From contig NZ_JADNRL010000010.1 of the NCBI RefSeq assembly GCF_015595025.1, positions 1-64,000 on the forward strand: DNA of 64,000 nt. Direction: 5' to 3'. A model generated the notes under the pieces. It saw only the letters and a list, made by a program, of their open reading frames with translations. It was not told where the DNA came from and searched no databases. Below, one piece after another: positions 28,018 to 37,051 of this stretch. Position numbers and translations under genes: made by a program. Within the stretch, counting starts at the first letter, position 1; every line of letters starts with the position of its first letter. The stretch is from Halomonas sp. KAO (lineage in GTDB: Bacteria > Pseudomonadota > Gammaproteobacteria > Pseudomonadales > Halomonadaceae).

Positions 28018-28103
28018 CCTTTCCCTGGGGTTCCCCTGGGGGCAGACCCCGGGGGTTGGGGCCTGACCCCGAAACAGACCCCAAACAGAATGAGGAGATA
28101 TAG

Positions 28104-28568
28104 ATGAGCGACAAGATGAACGTCGAGAGCTTCAACCTGGATCACACCAAGGTGAAGGCTCCCTACGTGCGCCTGGCCGACATCAAGACCGGTGAGCTCG
28201 GCGATACCATCCACAAGTACGACATGCGCATCTGCCAGCCCAACCAGGACCATATGGAGATGCCCGGCCTGCACTCCCTGGAGCACCTGATGGCGGAGCT
28301 GTCGCGCAACCACTCCGACAAGGTGGTCGACATCAGCCCCATGGGCTGCCAGACCGGCTTCTACATCGCGATGATCAACCACGATGACTACGAGGGCGTG
28401 CTGACCCTGCTCGAGAACACCCTCAAGGATGTGCTCGAGGCCGACGAGGTGCCGGCCTGCAACGAGATGCAGTGCGGCTGGGCGGCCAGCCACAGCCTCG
28501 AGGGGGCCAAGCAGATCGCCCGCGGCTTCCTGGCCAAGCGCAACGAGTGGACGGAAATCTTCGCATGA
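28104..28568 (+). CDS. luxS: S-ribosylhomocysteine lyase
   Basis: The 154-residue metalloenzyme splits S-ribosylhomocysteine to homocysteine and DPD, the autoinducer-2 precursor. Metal ligands are in HSLEHL near residue 57 and in the [13 protein letters not shown] segment near 123; the catalytic Cys lies in the [10 protein letters not shown] motif. TGAGGAGA precedes the ATG. The 86-base gap after folD is made of C/G runs able to form hairpins. It overlaps mtnN by four bases, so both steps of S-adenosylhomocysteine recycling are co-translated. Confidence 0.98.
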   Translation: MSDKMNVESFNLDHTKVKAPYVRLADIKTGELGDTIHKYDMRICQPNQDHMEMPGLHSLEHLMAELSRNHSDKVVDISPMGCQTGFYIAMINHDDYEGVLTLLENTLKDVLEADEVPACNEMQCGWAASHSLEGAKQIARGFLAKRNEWTEIFA

Positions 28569-29299
28569 GGCGCATCGGCATCATCGGCGCCATGAGCCAG
28601 GAGGTGGAACGACTCGCCTCCCTGCTCGAGGGGTGCGAGACCCATACCCACGTCGGCAGCACCTTCTACAGCGGCAAGCTGCACGGCGTGGAGGTGGTGA
28701 TCCTGCAGTCGGGCATCGGCAAGGTGAATGCCGCCGTCGGCACCACCCTGCTGCTCGACATGTACCAGCCCGAGGCGATCATCAATACCGGCTCCGCCGG
28801 TGGCTTCGGCGAGGGGCTCGAGATCGGCGATATCGTGGTCTCGAACGAGGTCCGCCACCACGACGTGGATGCCGTGGTATTCGGCTACGAGCATGGCCAG
28901 GTCCCCGACATGCCGGCGGCCTACCTGCCCGACGAACGGCTGGTTCACCTGGCCCGGGAGTGTGTCGAGGCGCTGGGCGAGGTCCGGGTGGTCGAGGGGC
29001 TGATCGCCACCGGCGATGTGTTCATGGCCTGCCCCGACCTGGTAGCCCAGACCCGTCGGCGCTTCCCCACCATGCTCGCCGCCGAGATGGAGGCCGCGGC
29101 CATCGCCCAAACCTGCCACCTCTACGGCTGCCCCTTCGTGGTGATCCGCGCCCTCTCGGATATCCCCGGCGGCGGCGACAACCACCTCTCCTTCGAGGAG
29201 TTCCTGGAGAAGGCCGCCCTGCACTCCTCGAAGATGATCGAGGCGATGGTGGCCCGCCTGGGCGATCGGCAGCGTGAAACCGTGGCACAGAGCGCCTGA
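28565..29299 (+). CDS. mtnN: 5'-methylthioadenosine/S-adenosylhomocysteine nucleosidase (Pfs)
   Basis: The 244-residue enzyme removes adenine from SAH and MTA and supplies the LuxS substrate. Family features are [10 protein letters not shown] with the catalytic Glu near residue 12, [21 protein letters not shown] and the catalytic Asp in RALSDIPGG. The start ATGA overlaps the luxS stop. A perfect hairpin follows the gene. Confidence 0.97.
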   Translation: MRRIGIIGAMSQEVERLASLLEGCETHTHVGSTFYSGKLHGVEVVILQSGIGKVNAAVGTTLLLDMYQPEAIINTGSAGGFGEGLEIGDIVVSNEVRHHDVDAVVFGYEHGQVPDMPAAYLPDERLVHLARECVEALGEVRVVEGLIATGDVFMACPDLVAQTRRRFPTMLAAEMEAAAIAQTCHLYGCPFVVIRALSDIPGGGDNHLSFEEFLEKAALHSSKMIEAMVARLGDRQRETVAQSA

Positions 29300-29362
29300 C
29301 GCACACACCACCATCGCCGGTGTTGCAGGCGCCCGACCTGTCGAGCGTTAACGCTACATAGC

Positions 29363-29395
29363 CCCGTGACTGCCGCCAACAGCGGCAGTCACGGG
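29363..29395. terminator. Bidirectional hairpin between mtnN and pyrC
   Basis: A perfect 14-base stem (CCCGTGACTGCCGC/GCGGCAGTCACGGG) with loop CAACA sits between convergent genes. The U-tracts are poor. Confidence 0.7.
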
Positions 29396-29434
29396 CACTC
29401 GTGTTATCGGGCGGTAGCGAAGGCATCAGGCCGA

Positions 29435-30475
29435 CTATTCGTCGACTAGCTTCCACTCCAGCATCTCGCCGGCCATCAGCGGCACGATGCGCGCCCCGTC
29501 GGCATAGGGCAGCGACTCGGGAAGCTGCCAGGGCTCGCGCACCAGGGTGATGGTATCGGCGTTGCGCGGCAGGCCGTAGAAATCCGGGCCGTGGTGGCTG
29601 GCGAAGCCTTCCAGGCGATCCAGGGCGCCGGCCTGCTCGAAGGCGGCGGCGTAGTACTCGATCGCCGCCGGCGCGGTATAGGCCCCGGCACAGCCACAGG
29701 CGCTCTCCTTGTCACCCTGGGCATGGGGGGCGCTGTCGGTACCCAGGAAGAACTTGGGGCTGCCCGAGGTGGCCGCCGCCAGCAGTGCCTCGCGATGGCG
29801 CTCGCGCTTGAGGATCGGCAGGCAATAGTAGTGGGGCCGAATGCCACCCACCAGCATATGGTTGCGGTTGAACAGCAGATGATGGGCGGTGATGGTCGCG
29901 CCCACACTGGCCGGTGCCGCGGCCACGAATTCGGCCGCCTCGGCCGTGGTGATATGCTCGAACACCACGCTGAGGCTCGGGTGGCGCTCCAGCAGGGGCT
30001 TGAGCACCTTCTCGATAAACACCGCCTCGCGATCGAAGATATCGATCTCGGCGTCGGTCACCTCACCATGCATCAGCAGCGGGATCCCCAGCCTCGCCAT
30101 GGCGGCGATGGCGGCATCGCACTGCGCCAGGTCGGTCACCCCGGAGGCGGAGTTGGTGGTGGCGCCGGCGGGATAGAGCTTGACCGCCTGCACCAGGCCG
30201 CTGGCATGGGCACGCTCGATCTCCTCGGCGGGCGTGTTGTCGGTGAGATAGAGGGTCATCAGCGGCTCGAAGCGGCTACCCTCGGGCAACGCCGCCAGGA
30301 TCCGCTCGCGATAGGCCAGCGCCTGTTCGGTGGTGGTCACCGGCGGCGTCAGGTTGGGCATGATGATGGCACGGCCCATCTGGCGAGCGGAGGCCTCGAC
30401 CACGGCGGCCAGCGCCTGGTCGTCGCGTAGATGAAGATGCCAGTCGTCGGGGCGAGTCAGGGTCAGGGTAGTCAC
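29435..30475 (-). CDS. pyrC: Dihydroorotase (class II, E. coli PyrC type)
   Basis: The 346-residue zinc amidohydrolase forms dihydroorotate in pyrimidine synthesis. It has [12 protein letters not shown] with the HxH metal ligands at the start, [11 protein letters not shown] with the modified Lys, LLMHGEVTD and [10 protein letters not shown]. The start is the GTG at 30475, preceded by AGGAT, giving the family-length N-terminus; the open frame runs 39 codons further through a short duplicated stretch ([13 protein letters not shown]) that is unlikely to be translated. It is convergent with mtnN. Confidence 0.95.
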   Translation of the reverse strand: MTTLTLTRPDDWHLHLRDDQALAAVVEASARQMGRAIIMPNLTPPVTTTEQALAYRERILAALPEGSRFEPLMTLYLTDNTPAEEIERAHASGLVQAVKLYPAGATTNSASGVTDLAQCDAAIAAMARLGIPLLMHGEVTDAEIDIFDREAVFIEKVLKPLLERHPSLSVVFEHITTAEAAEFVAAAPASVGATITAHHLLFNRNHMLVGGIRPHYYCLPILKRERHREALLAAATSGSPKFFLGTDSAPHAQGDKESACGCAGAYTAPAAIEYYAAAFEQAGALDRLEGFASHHGPDFYGLPRNADTITLVREPWQLPESLPYADGARIVPLMAGEMLEWKLVDE

Positions 30476-30600
30476 GGGGGATCCTGTAGTAGTGAGTTCA
30501 AATGTAGTGGCGAGTTCGAATGTAGCGACGGGGTCAATCGATGTCGCGCCAGTATACCGAATGCCGCCGTGCAGGGCAGAACCGCGAACCATATAGTCTC

Positions 30601-30763
30601 AGGGCTATCGCAGCTAGCTCTGCAAGGGGCGCCGGGGACAGATCGTAGAAGGGGTCCTACGCCAGGGATGGCGTCGGTAGCGCCCATGGAGGGGTTCACA
30701 GCGCCCCTTCGCAGATCTGTCGACGGATCAGCCCCAGGCCACAACCTCAACTGCGATAGCCCT
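30601..30763 (-). repeat. Dispersed structured intergenic repeat, copy B
   Basis: The core, 30622-30712, is 91 bp, lies in the opposite orientation to the copy at 11926-12016 and is 85% identical to it. Here the core is framed by a perfect 13-base inverted repeat, AGGGCTATCGCAG (30601-30613) and CTGCGATAGCCCT (30751-30763), giving a 163-bp unit. It occupies the divergent gap between pyrC and the EamA gene. Confidence 0.85.
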
Positions 30764-30811
30764 GCATATAGTCTGGTAGCATGCTGGTTTTGCCTCTTCA
30801 CCGGACGCCCT

Positions 30812-31708
30812 ATGACCGACTCCCTGGAGCGCAGTCCGCTGCGCGCCGACCTGCTGCTGCTGACCGTCACCCTGCTCGCCGCCGCCGGCTGGATCTTCTC
30901 CAAGGAGGCCCTCGCGGGCATGCCACCGTTGCTGTTTATCGGCACACGCTTCCTGCTCGCGGGGCTGATCCTGGTGCTGTTCGCCCTTCCCGCCCTGCGC
31001 CGGCTGAGCCGACGCGACCTGGCCACCAGCGCCGGCGTGGGCCTGCTCTTCAGCGCCGCGCTAGGCTTCTGGGTCATGGGGCTCTTCCACTCCCGCCACC
31101 TGGGCGAGAGCGCCTTTATCAATAGCCTGGGCATCCTGCTGGTGCCGGTGGTGGCCCGCCTGCTGTTCGGCGACCGACCGCCGCGCACCACCTGGATCGC
31201 CCTGCCCATCGCGCTGATCGGCTTCGGCCTGCTGTCGCTGAATGCCGGGCTGCGCCTGGAGCCCAGCCAGTGGCTGATCGCCACTTCGGCGCTGCTCTTC
31301 TCGCTGCTGATCAACACCAATACGCGGGTGGTACGCCACCTGCCCGCCCTGCCGCTTACCGCCATCCAGCTTACCGTCGTCGGCGTTCTGCTAAGCCTGG
31401 CCTCGGCGCTGGTGGAGCCATGGCCGGCGCGGTTAGGCGGCGATATCCTGGGCTGGCTGGCGGCCAGCATCCTGCTCTCGAGCACCCTGCGCTTCTTCCT
31501 GCAGATTCACGCCCAGGGCCTCACCACCCCGAGCCACGCTGCGGTCATCCTGATGCTCGAGGCGGTCTGGACCGCACTGCTGGCCGCCGCCTGGTACGGC
31601 GAGACCATGACCCTGCTGCAGCTCGCCGGCTGTTCGCTGATCTTCACCGCCCTGCTGATCAATCGCTGGTACTGGGTCCGCAAGCTGGTGCTGCGCCTCG
31701 CCACCTAG
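30812..31708 (+). CDS. EamA-family (drug/metabolite transporter superfamily) membrane transporter
   Basis: The 298-residue protein has ten predicted membrane helices in two related halves, the EamA/RhaT arrangement. Recognisable parts are AAGWIFSKEALAGMPPLLFI near the N-terminus and HAAVILMLEAVWTALLAAAW in the second half. Such proteins export amino acids or other metabolites; the substrate is unknown. The start has no strong ribosome-binding site. Confidence 0.88.
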   Translation: MTDSLERSPLRADLLLLTVTLLAAAGWIFSKEALAGMPPLLFIGTRFLLAGLILVLFALPALRRLSRRDLATSAGVGLLFSAALGFWVMGLFHSRHLGESAFINSLGILLVPVVARLLFGDRPPRTTWIALPIALIGFGLLSLNAGLRLEPSQWLIATSALLFSLLINTNTRVVRHLPALPLTAIQLTVVGVLLSLASALVEPWPARLGGDILGWLAASILLSSTLRFFLQIHAQGLTTPSHAAVILMLEAVWTALLAAAWYGETMTLLQLAGCSLIFTALLINRWYWVRKLVLRLAT

Positions 31709-31787
31709 CGCCTCCGGAAGCACCTAGCCACTCGCCAGGCAGCCAGGATATCCCGTATCATGCGGCCAGATTTCAGGGAGAGAAAAG

Positions 31788-32207
31788 ATGCCCAAGGTTC
31801 GCCACTATGCCGATCTGGCTGCCAGCATGGCCGGTTTGATGTGGCTGGTCGTGTACTGGTCGATCAGCCTGTCGGCCCACCTGGGCAATCTTCAGCCCAC
31901 CGTGGCGGCCCTGCTGTTGCTCGGCACCACCGTGCTGGTCACCTTCGTGCACCGGCCCACCCGTGTTCTCCTGCGCCGCTATCACGTCAGGAAGCGTCGC
32001 ACCGAGATGTGGATGCATATCCTGGCGCTGCCACTGTTTCTCGCCTTTTTGTTCGGCATCACCTTCGAGTTGATCTTCGCGCCCCTGAGCGGCGTACAGA
32101 AGCTGCTGCTGTTCAATGTGATGGCCACCGCCGGCTGGCTGGTGTTCGTCGTCACCCTGATGGTCAAGCTGGCCACCCACCAGATAAAACGGCGCCGCAA
32201 GGCCTGA
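31788..32207 (+). CDS. Hypothetical four-helix membrane protein
   Basis: The 139-residue protein starts at an ATG preceded by GGGAGAGAAAAG. Four hydrophobic segments are visible (about 8-30, 37-53, 74-96 and 103-125), and the C-terminus is basic (KRRRKA). No family was recognised. It is transcribed in the same direction as the EamA gene, 79 bases downstream, and may be cotranscribed with it. Confidence 0.75.
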   Translation: MPKVRHYADLAASMAGLMWLVVYWSISLSAHLGNLQPTVAALLLLGTTVLVTFVHRPTRVLLRRYHVRKRRTEMWMHILALPLFLAFLFGITFELIFAPLSGVQKLLLFNVMATAGWLVFVVTLMVKLATHQIKRRRKA

Positions 32208-32274
32208 TAGGCCCTGCGGCGCTGCTGAGGTAGTCACCTCGACTTGCCCCATGCCCTCCAGGGTGACGCCAGAC

Positions 32275-33519
32275 TCAGAAGCGTGTGGCGCTGAAGGGTG
32301 CCATATCCACCTCGGGCGTCTCGCCTGCCATCATCTGGCTCAACAGCAGCCCGGTCACCGGTCCCAGGGTAAAGCCCTGATGGCCGTGGCCGAAGGCCAG
32401 CCACATTCCGTCCTGCTTGGGTGCCGGGCCGATGATCGGTTTCATGTCCGGCAGGCAGGGGCGCGCGCCCTTCCAGGGCTCGGGGTCGCGCCGCTCACCC
32501 AGCGGGTAGATCTTCCTTGCGGCCCGCTCCGCCGCCTTGAGCTGCTTGAACTTGGGGGGGGCATCCAGGTCGGCCAGCTCGGCCCCGGTGGTCAGGCGGA
32601 TCCCCGCCCGCATCGGCTCGAGCAGGAAGCCGGTCTCGGCATCCATGATCCAGTGGTTGAGATGCGCATTGTCATCGGCGCTGGCGTAGTGCATATGGTA
32701 GCCGCGCTTGGCGAACAGCGGCACCGAGATACCCTGACGCTTGAGCAACTTGTCGCTCCACGGACCGAGCGCCACCACCAGCTGTTCCGCCTCCAGCGAT
32801 TCGCGATCGGTGGTCACCTTCCAGCCCTTGCCGCCCTTCTCGACACCCTGCACCTCGGCCTTAAGGAAGCGGCCGCCCTGCTGCTGGAAGTTCTCGGCAT
32901 AGGCCTGCACCAGCGCGCCGGGATCAGCGACGGTCCACGGCTGGGTCCAGTGAATGGCACCCACCAGCCCCTTCTTGAGATGGGGTTCCTTGGCATATAG
33001 GCCGGCGGCATCGAGCACTTCGAACTCGACACCGTAGAGGTCACGGTTCTCCCGAGCCTCGACGATACGCTCATCGAAGGCCTTCTGCGTGTGGTAGAGC
33101 TCGAGCCAACCGTCGCGACGCACCAGATGGTCGGCACCGGCGGCCTCGATCATCGGGGCATGGGTCTCCAGGCAGCGCATGATCAGTGACGCATACTCCG
33201 GCACGATCTTGGCGTAGCGGGTCTTGCCGGAGTTGAGCCAGTACTGAAGCAGCGGGCTGGCGGCGCTCAACATGCCCGCCGTACGATAACGAATATCCAC
33301 CTCGCGATTGGGCAGCACGCGCATCAGCGTGCCGAGATCGCGGGGAAAGGCGTAGGGCCGCACCGATTCGCGCTGGATGATGCCGGCATTGCCGAAGGAG
33401 GTCTCGCGGCCCGGCTCGCGGCGGTCCACCAGCGTCACCGAATGGCCCTGGCGCACCAGATGCCAGGCCACCGAAACGCCGACCATGCCGGCCCCCAGAA
33501 CCACGATTTCACGAGACAT
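32275..33519 (-). CDS. FAD-dependent D-amino-acid dehydrogenase-like oxidoreductase
   Basis: The 414-residue protein has a Rossmann FAD-binding motif at the N-terminus (VVLGAGMVGVSVAWHLVRQG) and the DAO/DadA C-terminal signature GPAPKQDGMWLAFGHGHQG. DadA oxidises D-amino acids at the membrane, passing electrons to the respiratory chain. The ATG at 33519 has GAGGTG upstream; the open frame extends 81 codons further without family similarity. No racemase or Lrp-type gene is beside it, so the exact substrate is uncertain. Confidence 0.88.
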   Translation of the reverse strand: MSREIVVLGAGMVGVSVAWHLVRQGHSVTLVDRREPGRETSFGNAGIIQRESVRPYAFPRDLGTLMRVLPNREVDIRYRTAGMLSAASPLLQYWLNSGKTRYAKIVPEYASLIMRCLETHAPMIEAAGADHLVRRDGWLELYHTQKAFDERIVEARENRDLYGVEFEVLDAAGLYAKEPHLKKGLVGAIHWTQPWTVADPGALVQAYAENFQQQGGRFLKAEVQGVEKGGKGWKVTTDRESLEAEQLVVALGPWSDKLLKRQGISVPLFAKRGYHMHYASADDNAHLNHWIMDAETGFLLEPMRAGIRLTTGAELADLDAPPKFKQLKAAERAARKIYPLGERRDPEPWKGARPCLPDMKPIIGPAPKQDGMWLAFGHGHQGFTLGPVTGLLLSQMMAGETPEVDMAPFSATRF

Positions 33520-33768
33520 CACCAACACCTCACTGGAAAGAACGCAGGCCTCACCACAGGGAGAGGCCCACTCAACGAATGACGTTTCCATGCCACCGGG
33601 CCAGCTGCAACCCGACGGCGAAAGACTCAGGGCATCATAACGTTTCACCGGCAGGCAAGGCTTCCAAATACCTTCCCGAAAACATGATTTCTTACCGTTT
33701 TTCTGCCGACATTCAGATGGATACCCCAGAGGAAGAAAAAGATTCAGGCCACACCTCTTCAACCATTT

Positions 33769-33816
33769 AGGTCTTCAGCCACTTGGCTCTTCAGCCATCC
33801 AGGTCTTCAGCCATCT
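33769..33816 (-). repeat. 16-bp degenerate tandem repeat at the 3' end of the terB-like gene
   Basis: Three 16-base units (33769-33784, 33785-33800, 33801-33816) share the core TCTTCAGCCA. The last overlaps the stop region of the TerB-like gene, so slippage here could alter its C-terminus. Confidence 0.75.
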
Positions 33817-34277
33817 GCGCTGGCCCCGTCCTGCTGCACCTGCAGTTTGGTGCGGATGAAGTCAGCGTGGCTGACATGCAGCAGCTCGGCCAGCTGGCGA
33901 ATACGATGCTCCTCCAGATGGTGCTGCTCACCGTCGGCCAGCGCCAGCGCCCACATCATGCGCACCAGCTCGCAGCGCCGGGCGTAGTCGTAATGCTGTC
34001 TGATCAACGAGACGAACTGATAGTGATCGACGGCACCCTCGACCTCCTGCTGGGCCAGGTTCATCAGCTCGTCGATCGCCTCGTCGCTGACGCTCAGATG
34101 TCGACGCAGCTGATCCCGTAACGTCTCGAGTTCATCCGAGGTGACCTCGTAGTCGGCGCGTATCACCTCGCAGAGCAGCGCCGCGGCGGCAAGCTCCAGG
34201 CTCGGTGCCTCACGCCCGGCGCCGTCGCCCTCCTCCGCGAGCATCTGCTGAAAGAACTGCTGGATATTGGCTAGCAC
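33807..34277 (-). CDS. TerB-family (tellurite resistance-like) protein
   Basis: The 156-residue helical protein resembles the TerB/DjlA N-terminal family: LAAAALLCEVIRADYEV near residue 28, then MMWALALADGEQHHLEEHRI near 110, the paired acidic metal-binding-like motifs of this fold. The start is a GTG at 34277 with AAGGAG eight bases upstream. No other ter genes are nearby, so a stand-alone stress or envelope role is more likely than tellurite resistance itself. Confidence 0.8.
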   Translation of the reverse strand: MLANIQQFFQQMLAEEGDGAGREAPSLELAAAALLCEVIRADYEVTSDELETLRDQLRRHLSVSDEAIDELMNLAQQEVEGAVDHYQFVSLIRQHYDYARRCELVRMMWALALADGEQHHLEEHRIRQLAELLHVSHADFIRTKLQVQQDGASADG

Positions 34278-34341
34278 AAGCTTCTCCTTCGGTGGCTTCC
34301 TCGGTAAGACTCGCCAACGTTGCGCGGGTTCGCACCCCCGG

Positions 34342-34845
34342 TTACCCCCGACAGCGCCAGCGTGCCAGCAGGGAGAGCAGCGCCAGGCCAAGCAGCACCG
34401 CCGCCGCCCAGCCAATCACCATCACCACCTGGGCAAACGAGGCCGGCGCTTCCACGGGACGATGCTGCAGGCCGAACACCACGAGTCGGCCGAAGGCATA
34501 GAGCATCAGGGCCAGGCTGGCGAGGGGCAACAAGGAACGGTTCGCCGCCAACCCGCGGGTCAGGCCCCAGGGTTCGCGGGGGGGAGTGGTAGATTGCTTG
34601 GCGGCCGCCTTGCGAGGCGTTGCGGCCTTGCCGCTAGATGACTTGGTGGCAGACGACGTGCTGGCGGACGCCTTGCTCGCCGGCTTTCTGGCCGCGGGCT
34701 TGCGGGCCTTCGGCTTGACCTTCGCGCCCCGCGACGGAGAGCCCCCCAGCCAGCCCAGGGCCCCACGGACCAGGCGCCACAATGCCCAGCCCAGAGTAAA
34801 GCTAACCGAGAGGGCGAGACCGCCCATCACCAGCACATACGCCAT
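34342..34845 (-). CDS. Membrane protein with histone H1-like Lys/Ala/Pro linker
   Basis: The 167-residue protein has a membrane helix near 5-25, a strongly basic low-complexity middle (KVKPKARKPAARKPASKASA and following Ser/Lys stretch, about 45-95), and two more membrane segments near 115-160. AAGGAT precedes the ATG at 34845. The linker recalls alginate-regulator AlgP/H1-type repeats, but here it is inserted between membrane helices. Function unknown. Confidence 0.65.
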   Translation of the reverse strand: MAYVLVMGGLALSVSFTLGWALWRLVRGALGWLGGSPSRGAKVKPKARKPAARKPASKASASTSSATKSSSGKAATPRKAAAKQSTTPPREPWGLTRGLAANRSLLPLASLALMLYAFGRLVVFGLQHRPVEAPASFAQVVMVIGWAAAVLLGLALLSLLARWRCRG

Positions 34846-34902
34846 TGGCGATCCTTGTCGATTCACGGATCGGATATTGTGCCATAGCGAGGCCCTTCAG
34901 GG

Positions 34903-35040
34903 TCACGGCAGCACCACGATGGGCACCGTGTTACGCGCCAGCAGGTCCAGCGGCGCGAGCTCGCTGGAGATCTCGAAGCCAAAGCCCTTTTCGGGACACG
35001 CCTGAAACACCTGTGCTGCGCCAAGCGGATCGACCATCAT
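34903..35040 (-). CDS. Possible small protein of 45 residues
   Basis: An open frame of 46 codons starts at tandem ATG codons (35040) with AGGAG six bases upstream and ends in LDLLARNTVPIVVLP. The hydrophobic C-terminal pattern resembles a final beta strand of a Rossmann-like (Usp-type) domain, so it could also be a decayed remnant. It fills the gap between the Lys-rich membrane gene and coaE. Confidence 0.4.
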   Translation of the reverse strand: MMVDPLGAAQVFQACPEKGFGFEISSELAPLDLLARNTVPIVVLP

Positions 35041-35223
35041 GCTCTCCTGCTACACCGTCATCGGCATCACCCATGGCGACTCCCCTCTACCATGATGCAG
35101 GAGGTCGCGGACCGCCAGCTCCCGGAGCAAGACAAGAATGGTAGACTCCCAGACCATCGGGTTGGGCAATTCTACTTGGGCAGTGTTGTGACTGCCCGGC
35201 CCACCATGACAAGGAGTCTCAGC

Positions 35224-35829
35224 ATGGCCCTGATCATCGGCCTGACCGGCGGCATCGCCTCGGGCAAGTCCACCGTGGCCCGCGCCTTCGCGGCGCTCGG
35301 CGCGCCCTGGGTCGACGCCGACGATGTCGCCCGGGAAGTGGTCGAGCCCGGCGAGCCGGCGCTGGCCGAGATCGCCGAGCGCTTTGGCGCCAGGGTGCTC
35401 AACGGCGACGGCACCCTCGATCGTCGCGCCCTGCGCGAGATCGTCTTCGCCGACGAGCGTGAACGACGCTGGCTGGAGTCGGTCACCCACCCGCGCATCC
35501 GGGAGCGGTTGATCGAGCATCTGGCGCACTTTCACGCCTCCGGCACCCCCTATGGCCTGCTGGTCTCGCCGCTGCTGTTCGAATCCGGCCAGAGCGAGAT
35601 GGTCGACCGCACCCTGGTGGTCGACGTGCCCGAAGCGCTGCAGATCGAGCGCACTGCCGCCCGGGACGATGTCGATGCCGACCAGGCCCGCGCCATCGTC
35701 GCCGCCCAGATGCCGCGCCACGAACGCCTGGCCCGCGCCGACGACGTGCTGGATAATGGCGGCAGCGAAGAGGCGATGCGCCATCGAGTCAACGAGCTCG
35801 ATCGGCACTACCGCGAACTGGCGTCCTGA
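35224..35829 (+). CDS. coaE: Dephospho-CoA kinase
   Basis: The 201-residue P-loop kinase performs the last step of coenzyme A synthesis. Walker A is GLTGGIASGKST at residue 6; DADDVAREVVEPGEPAL and LLVSPLLFESG follow as in the family. AAGGAG precedes the ATG at 35224. It is followed by yacG, a common partner. Here no pilD lies upstream; the pil genes are 9 kb away. Confidence 0.97.
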   Translation: MALIIGLTGGIASGKSTVARAFAALGAPWVDADDVAREVVEPGEPALAEIAERFGARVLNGDGTLDRRALREIVFADERERRWLESVTHPRIRERLIEHLAHFHASGTPYGLLVSPLLFESGQSEMVDRTLVVDVPEALQIERTAARDDVDADQARAIVAAQMPRHERLARADDVLDNGGSEEAMRHRVNELDRHYRELAS

Positions 35830-35903
35830 CAGTCGGGACAGTCCCACCCCCGCACGGGGACTGCCCCCTCCCCCCTCGATAGATCCAGAGCCACGGAGCC
35901 CCC

Positions 35904-36134
35904 ATGAGCCAATCACAACGCCCCCTGGAAGTCGCCTGCCCCCAGTGCTACAAGAAGGTCGAATGGCGCGAGGAGAACCCCTACCGCCCCTTCTGCAGCG
36001 AACGCTGCCGGCTGATCGATCTCGGCGCCTGGGCCGATGGCAGCCACCGCATCGCCGGTGAACCGGCCATGGACGAGACCGAGATCGACGAGATGATCCT
36101 GCGCGCCGAACGCGATTTCCAGGACGAGCCATGA
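35904..36134 (+). CDS. yacG: DNA gyrase inhibitor YacG (zinc-binding)
   Basis: The 76-residue protein has the four-cysteine zinc site CPQCYKK ... [11 protein letters not shown] that defines YacG, plus an acidic C-terminal tail. YacG of E. coli binds GyrB and inhibits gyrase. The gene follows coaE and its stop overlaps by four bases the start of the Tus-like gene, linking two proteins concerned with DNA topology and replication. Confidence 0.95.
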   Translation: MSQSQRPLEVACPQCYKKVEWREENPYRPFCSERCRLIDLGAWADGSHRIAGEPAMDETEIDEMILRAERDFQDEP

Positions 36135-37024
36135 CCAGCTCATTTTCCCAGCGCCCCGAGTATCGGCTGCTGGCCGAGCTGGAGGCGGCCTTCGACGCCC
36201 TGGTCGAGACCAGCGCCGCGGTGGCCGAGGCCCATGCTCGCTCCCCGGGGGCCTGCTGGATCTTCGGCGAGCCCGAGCCGGTCGACGGCGAAAGGGCCGC
36301 GGCCTGGCTGCGCGAGGCGCTGCAGGATGTCTGGTATCAGGATGGCCAGGACGGTCGCGCCACCCGCGCCTATATCGGCCTGGTGGCCGCCGGTGACGAG
36401 GTCATGGAGGCCGTGGCGGCGGCCAATGCCGCCAAGGCGGCGTTCGCCGCCCTGACCGCCAAAATACGCGACCAGGCGCCGTCATTGATTCCCGAGGCCA
36501 AGGCGGTGCTGCCCTTCCGCCACCCGGCCCTGCACGACCACCTGCGCGGTGAGGGGCTGGCCCGGGTCCACCTCAAGCAGTGCTGGCGGGCCATTCCGGC
36601 AAGCGAGGCGCCGCTGACCCGGGTGCGTCTGGCCTGGTACTCGAGCGGGCGCTCGATCAAGAAGCTGACGGTGCGGGAAGCCGAGCAGAAGCTGCTCACC
36701 TTCGACAGCGAGGCGCCGCATATTCGCATCCAGCTGCGCAAGCTTGCCGGGATTCCCAGCGGAGAGCCCCTCGCCCAGGTGCAGCGCCAGGCCCCGCTAA
36801 TGCGCGCTAACCTCTTCTATCGCGAGCCGCTGGAGGATGGCCGCACCCGGCGCGCCATGAACGTCGCCCTGCCGCTGTTCGTGCCCTCGCCGGATGGCCG
36901 ACTACCCGACCATAACCTGCCGCCCCTGCAACCCCCCGAGACCCGCACCCGCGCTCGCCGACGCGACGAGAAGCTCGAGGACGAGCCCTTCCTGCCCAGC
37001 CTGCGGGTCTATCGTTATCGATAA
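36131..37024 (+). CDS. Tus-like DNA replication terminus site-binding protein
   Basis: The 297-residue protein resembles E. coli Tus in the central and C-terminal regions: [20 protein letters not shown] aligns with the Tus segment [20 protein letters not shown], and [11 protein letters not shown] at the C-terminus with the Tus ending PRLHLYVAD. Length is close to Tus (309). Tus binds Ter sites and arrests replication forks in one direction. Start ATGA overlaps yacG. The identification rests on visual similarity and needs a profile search; residues for fork locking cannot be judged here. Confidence 0.72.
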   Translation: MTSSFSQRPEYRLLAELEAAFDALVETSAAVAEAHARSPGACWIFGEPEPVDGERAAAWLREALQDVWYQDGQDGRATRAYIGLVAAGDEVMEAVAAANAAKAAFAALTAKIRDQAPSLIPEAKAVLPFRHPALHDHLRGEGLARVHLKQCWRAIPASEAPLTRVRLAWYSSGRSIKKLTVREAEQKLLTFDSEAPHIRIQLRKLAGIPSGEPLAQVQRQAPLMRANLFYREPLEDGRTRRAMNVALPLFVPSPDGRLPDHNLPPLQPPETRTRARRRDEKLEDEPFLPSLRVYRYR

Positions 37025-37051
37025 GGCCCAACCTCCAAGCGCGCTAGAGGC

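Noticed and set aside
28018..28103. Possible SAH or SAM riboswitch before luxS
   Set aside because: The region is made of short C and G runs with hairpin potential but no recognisable conserved riboswitch core.
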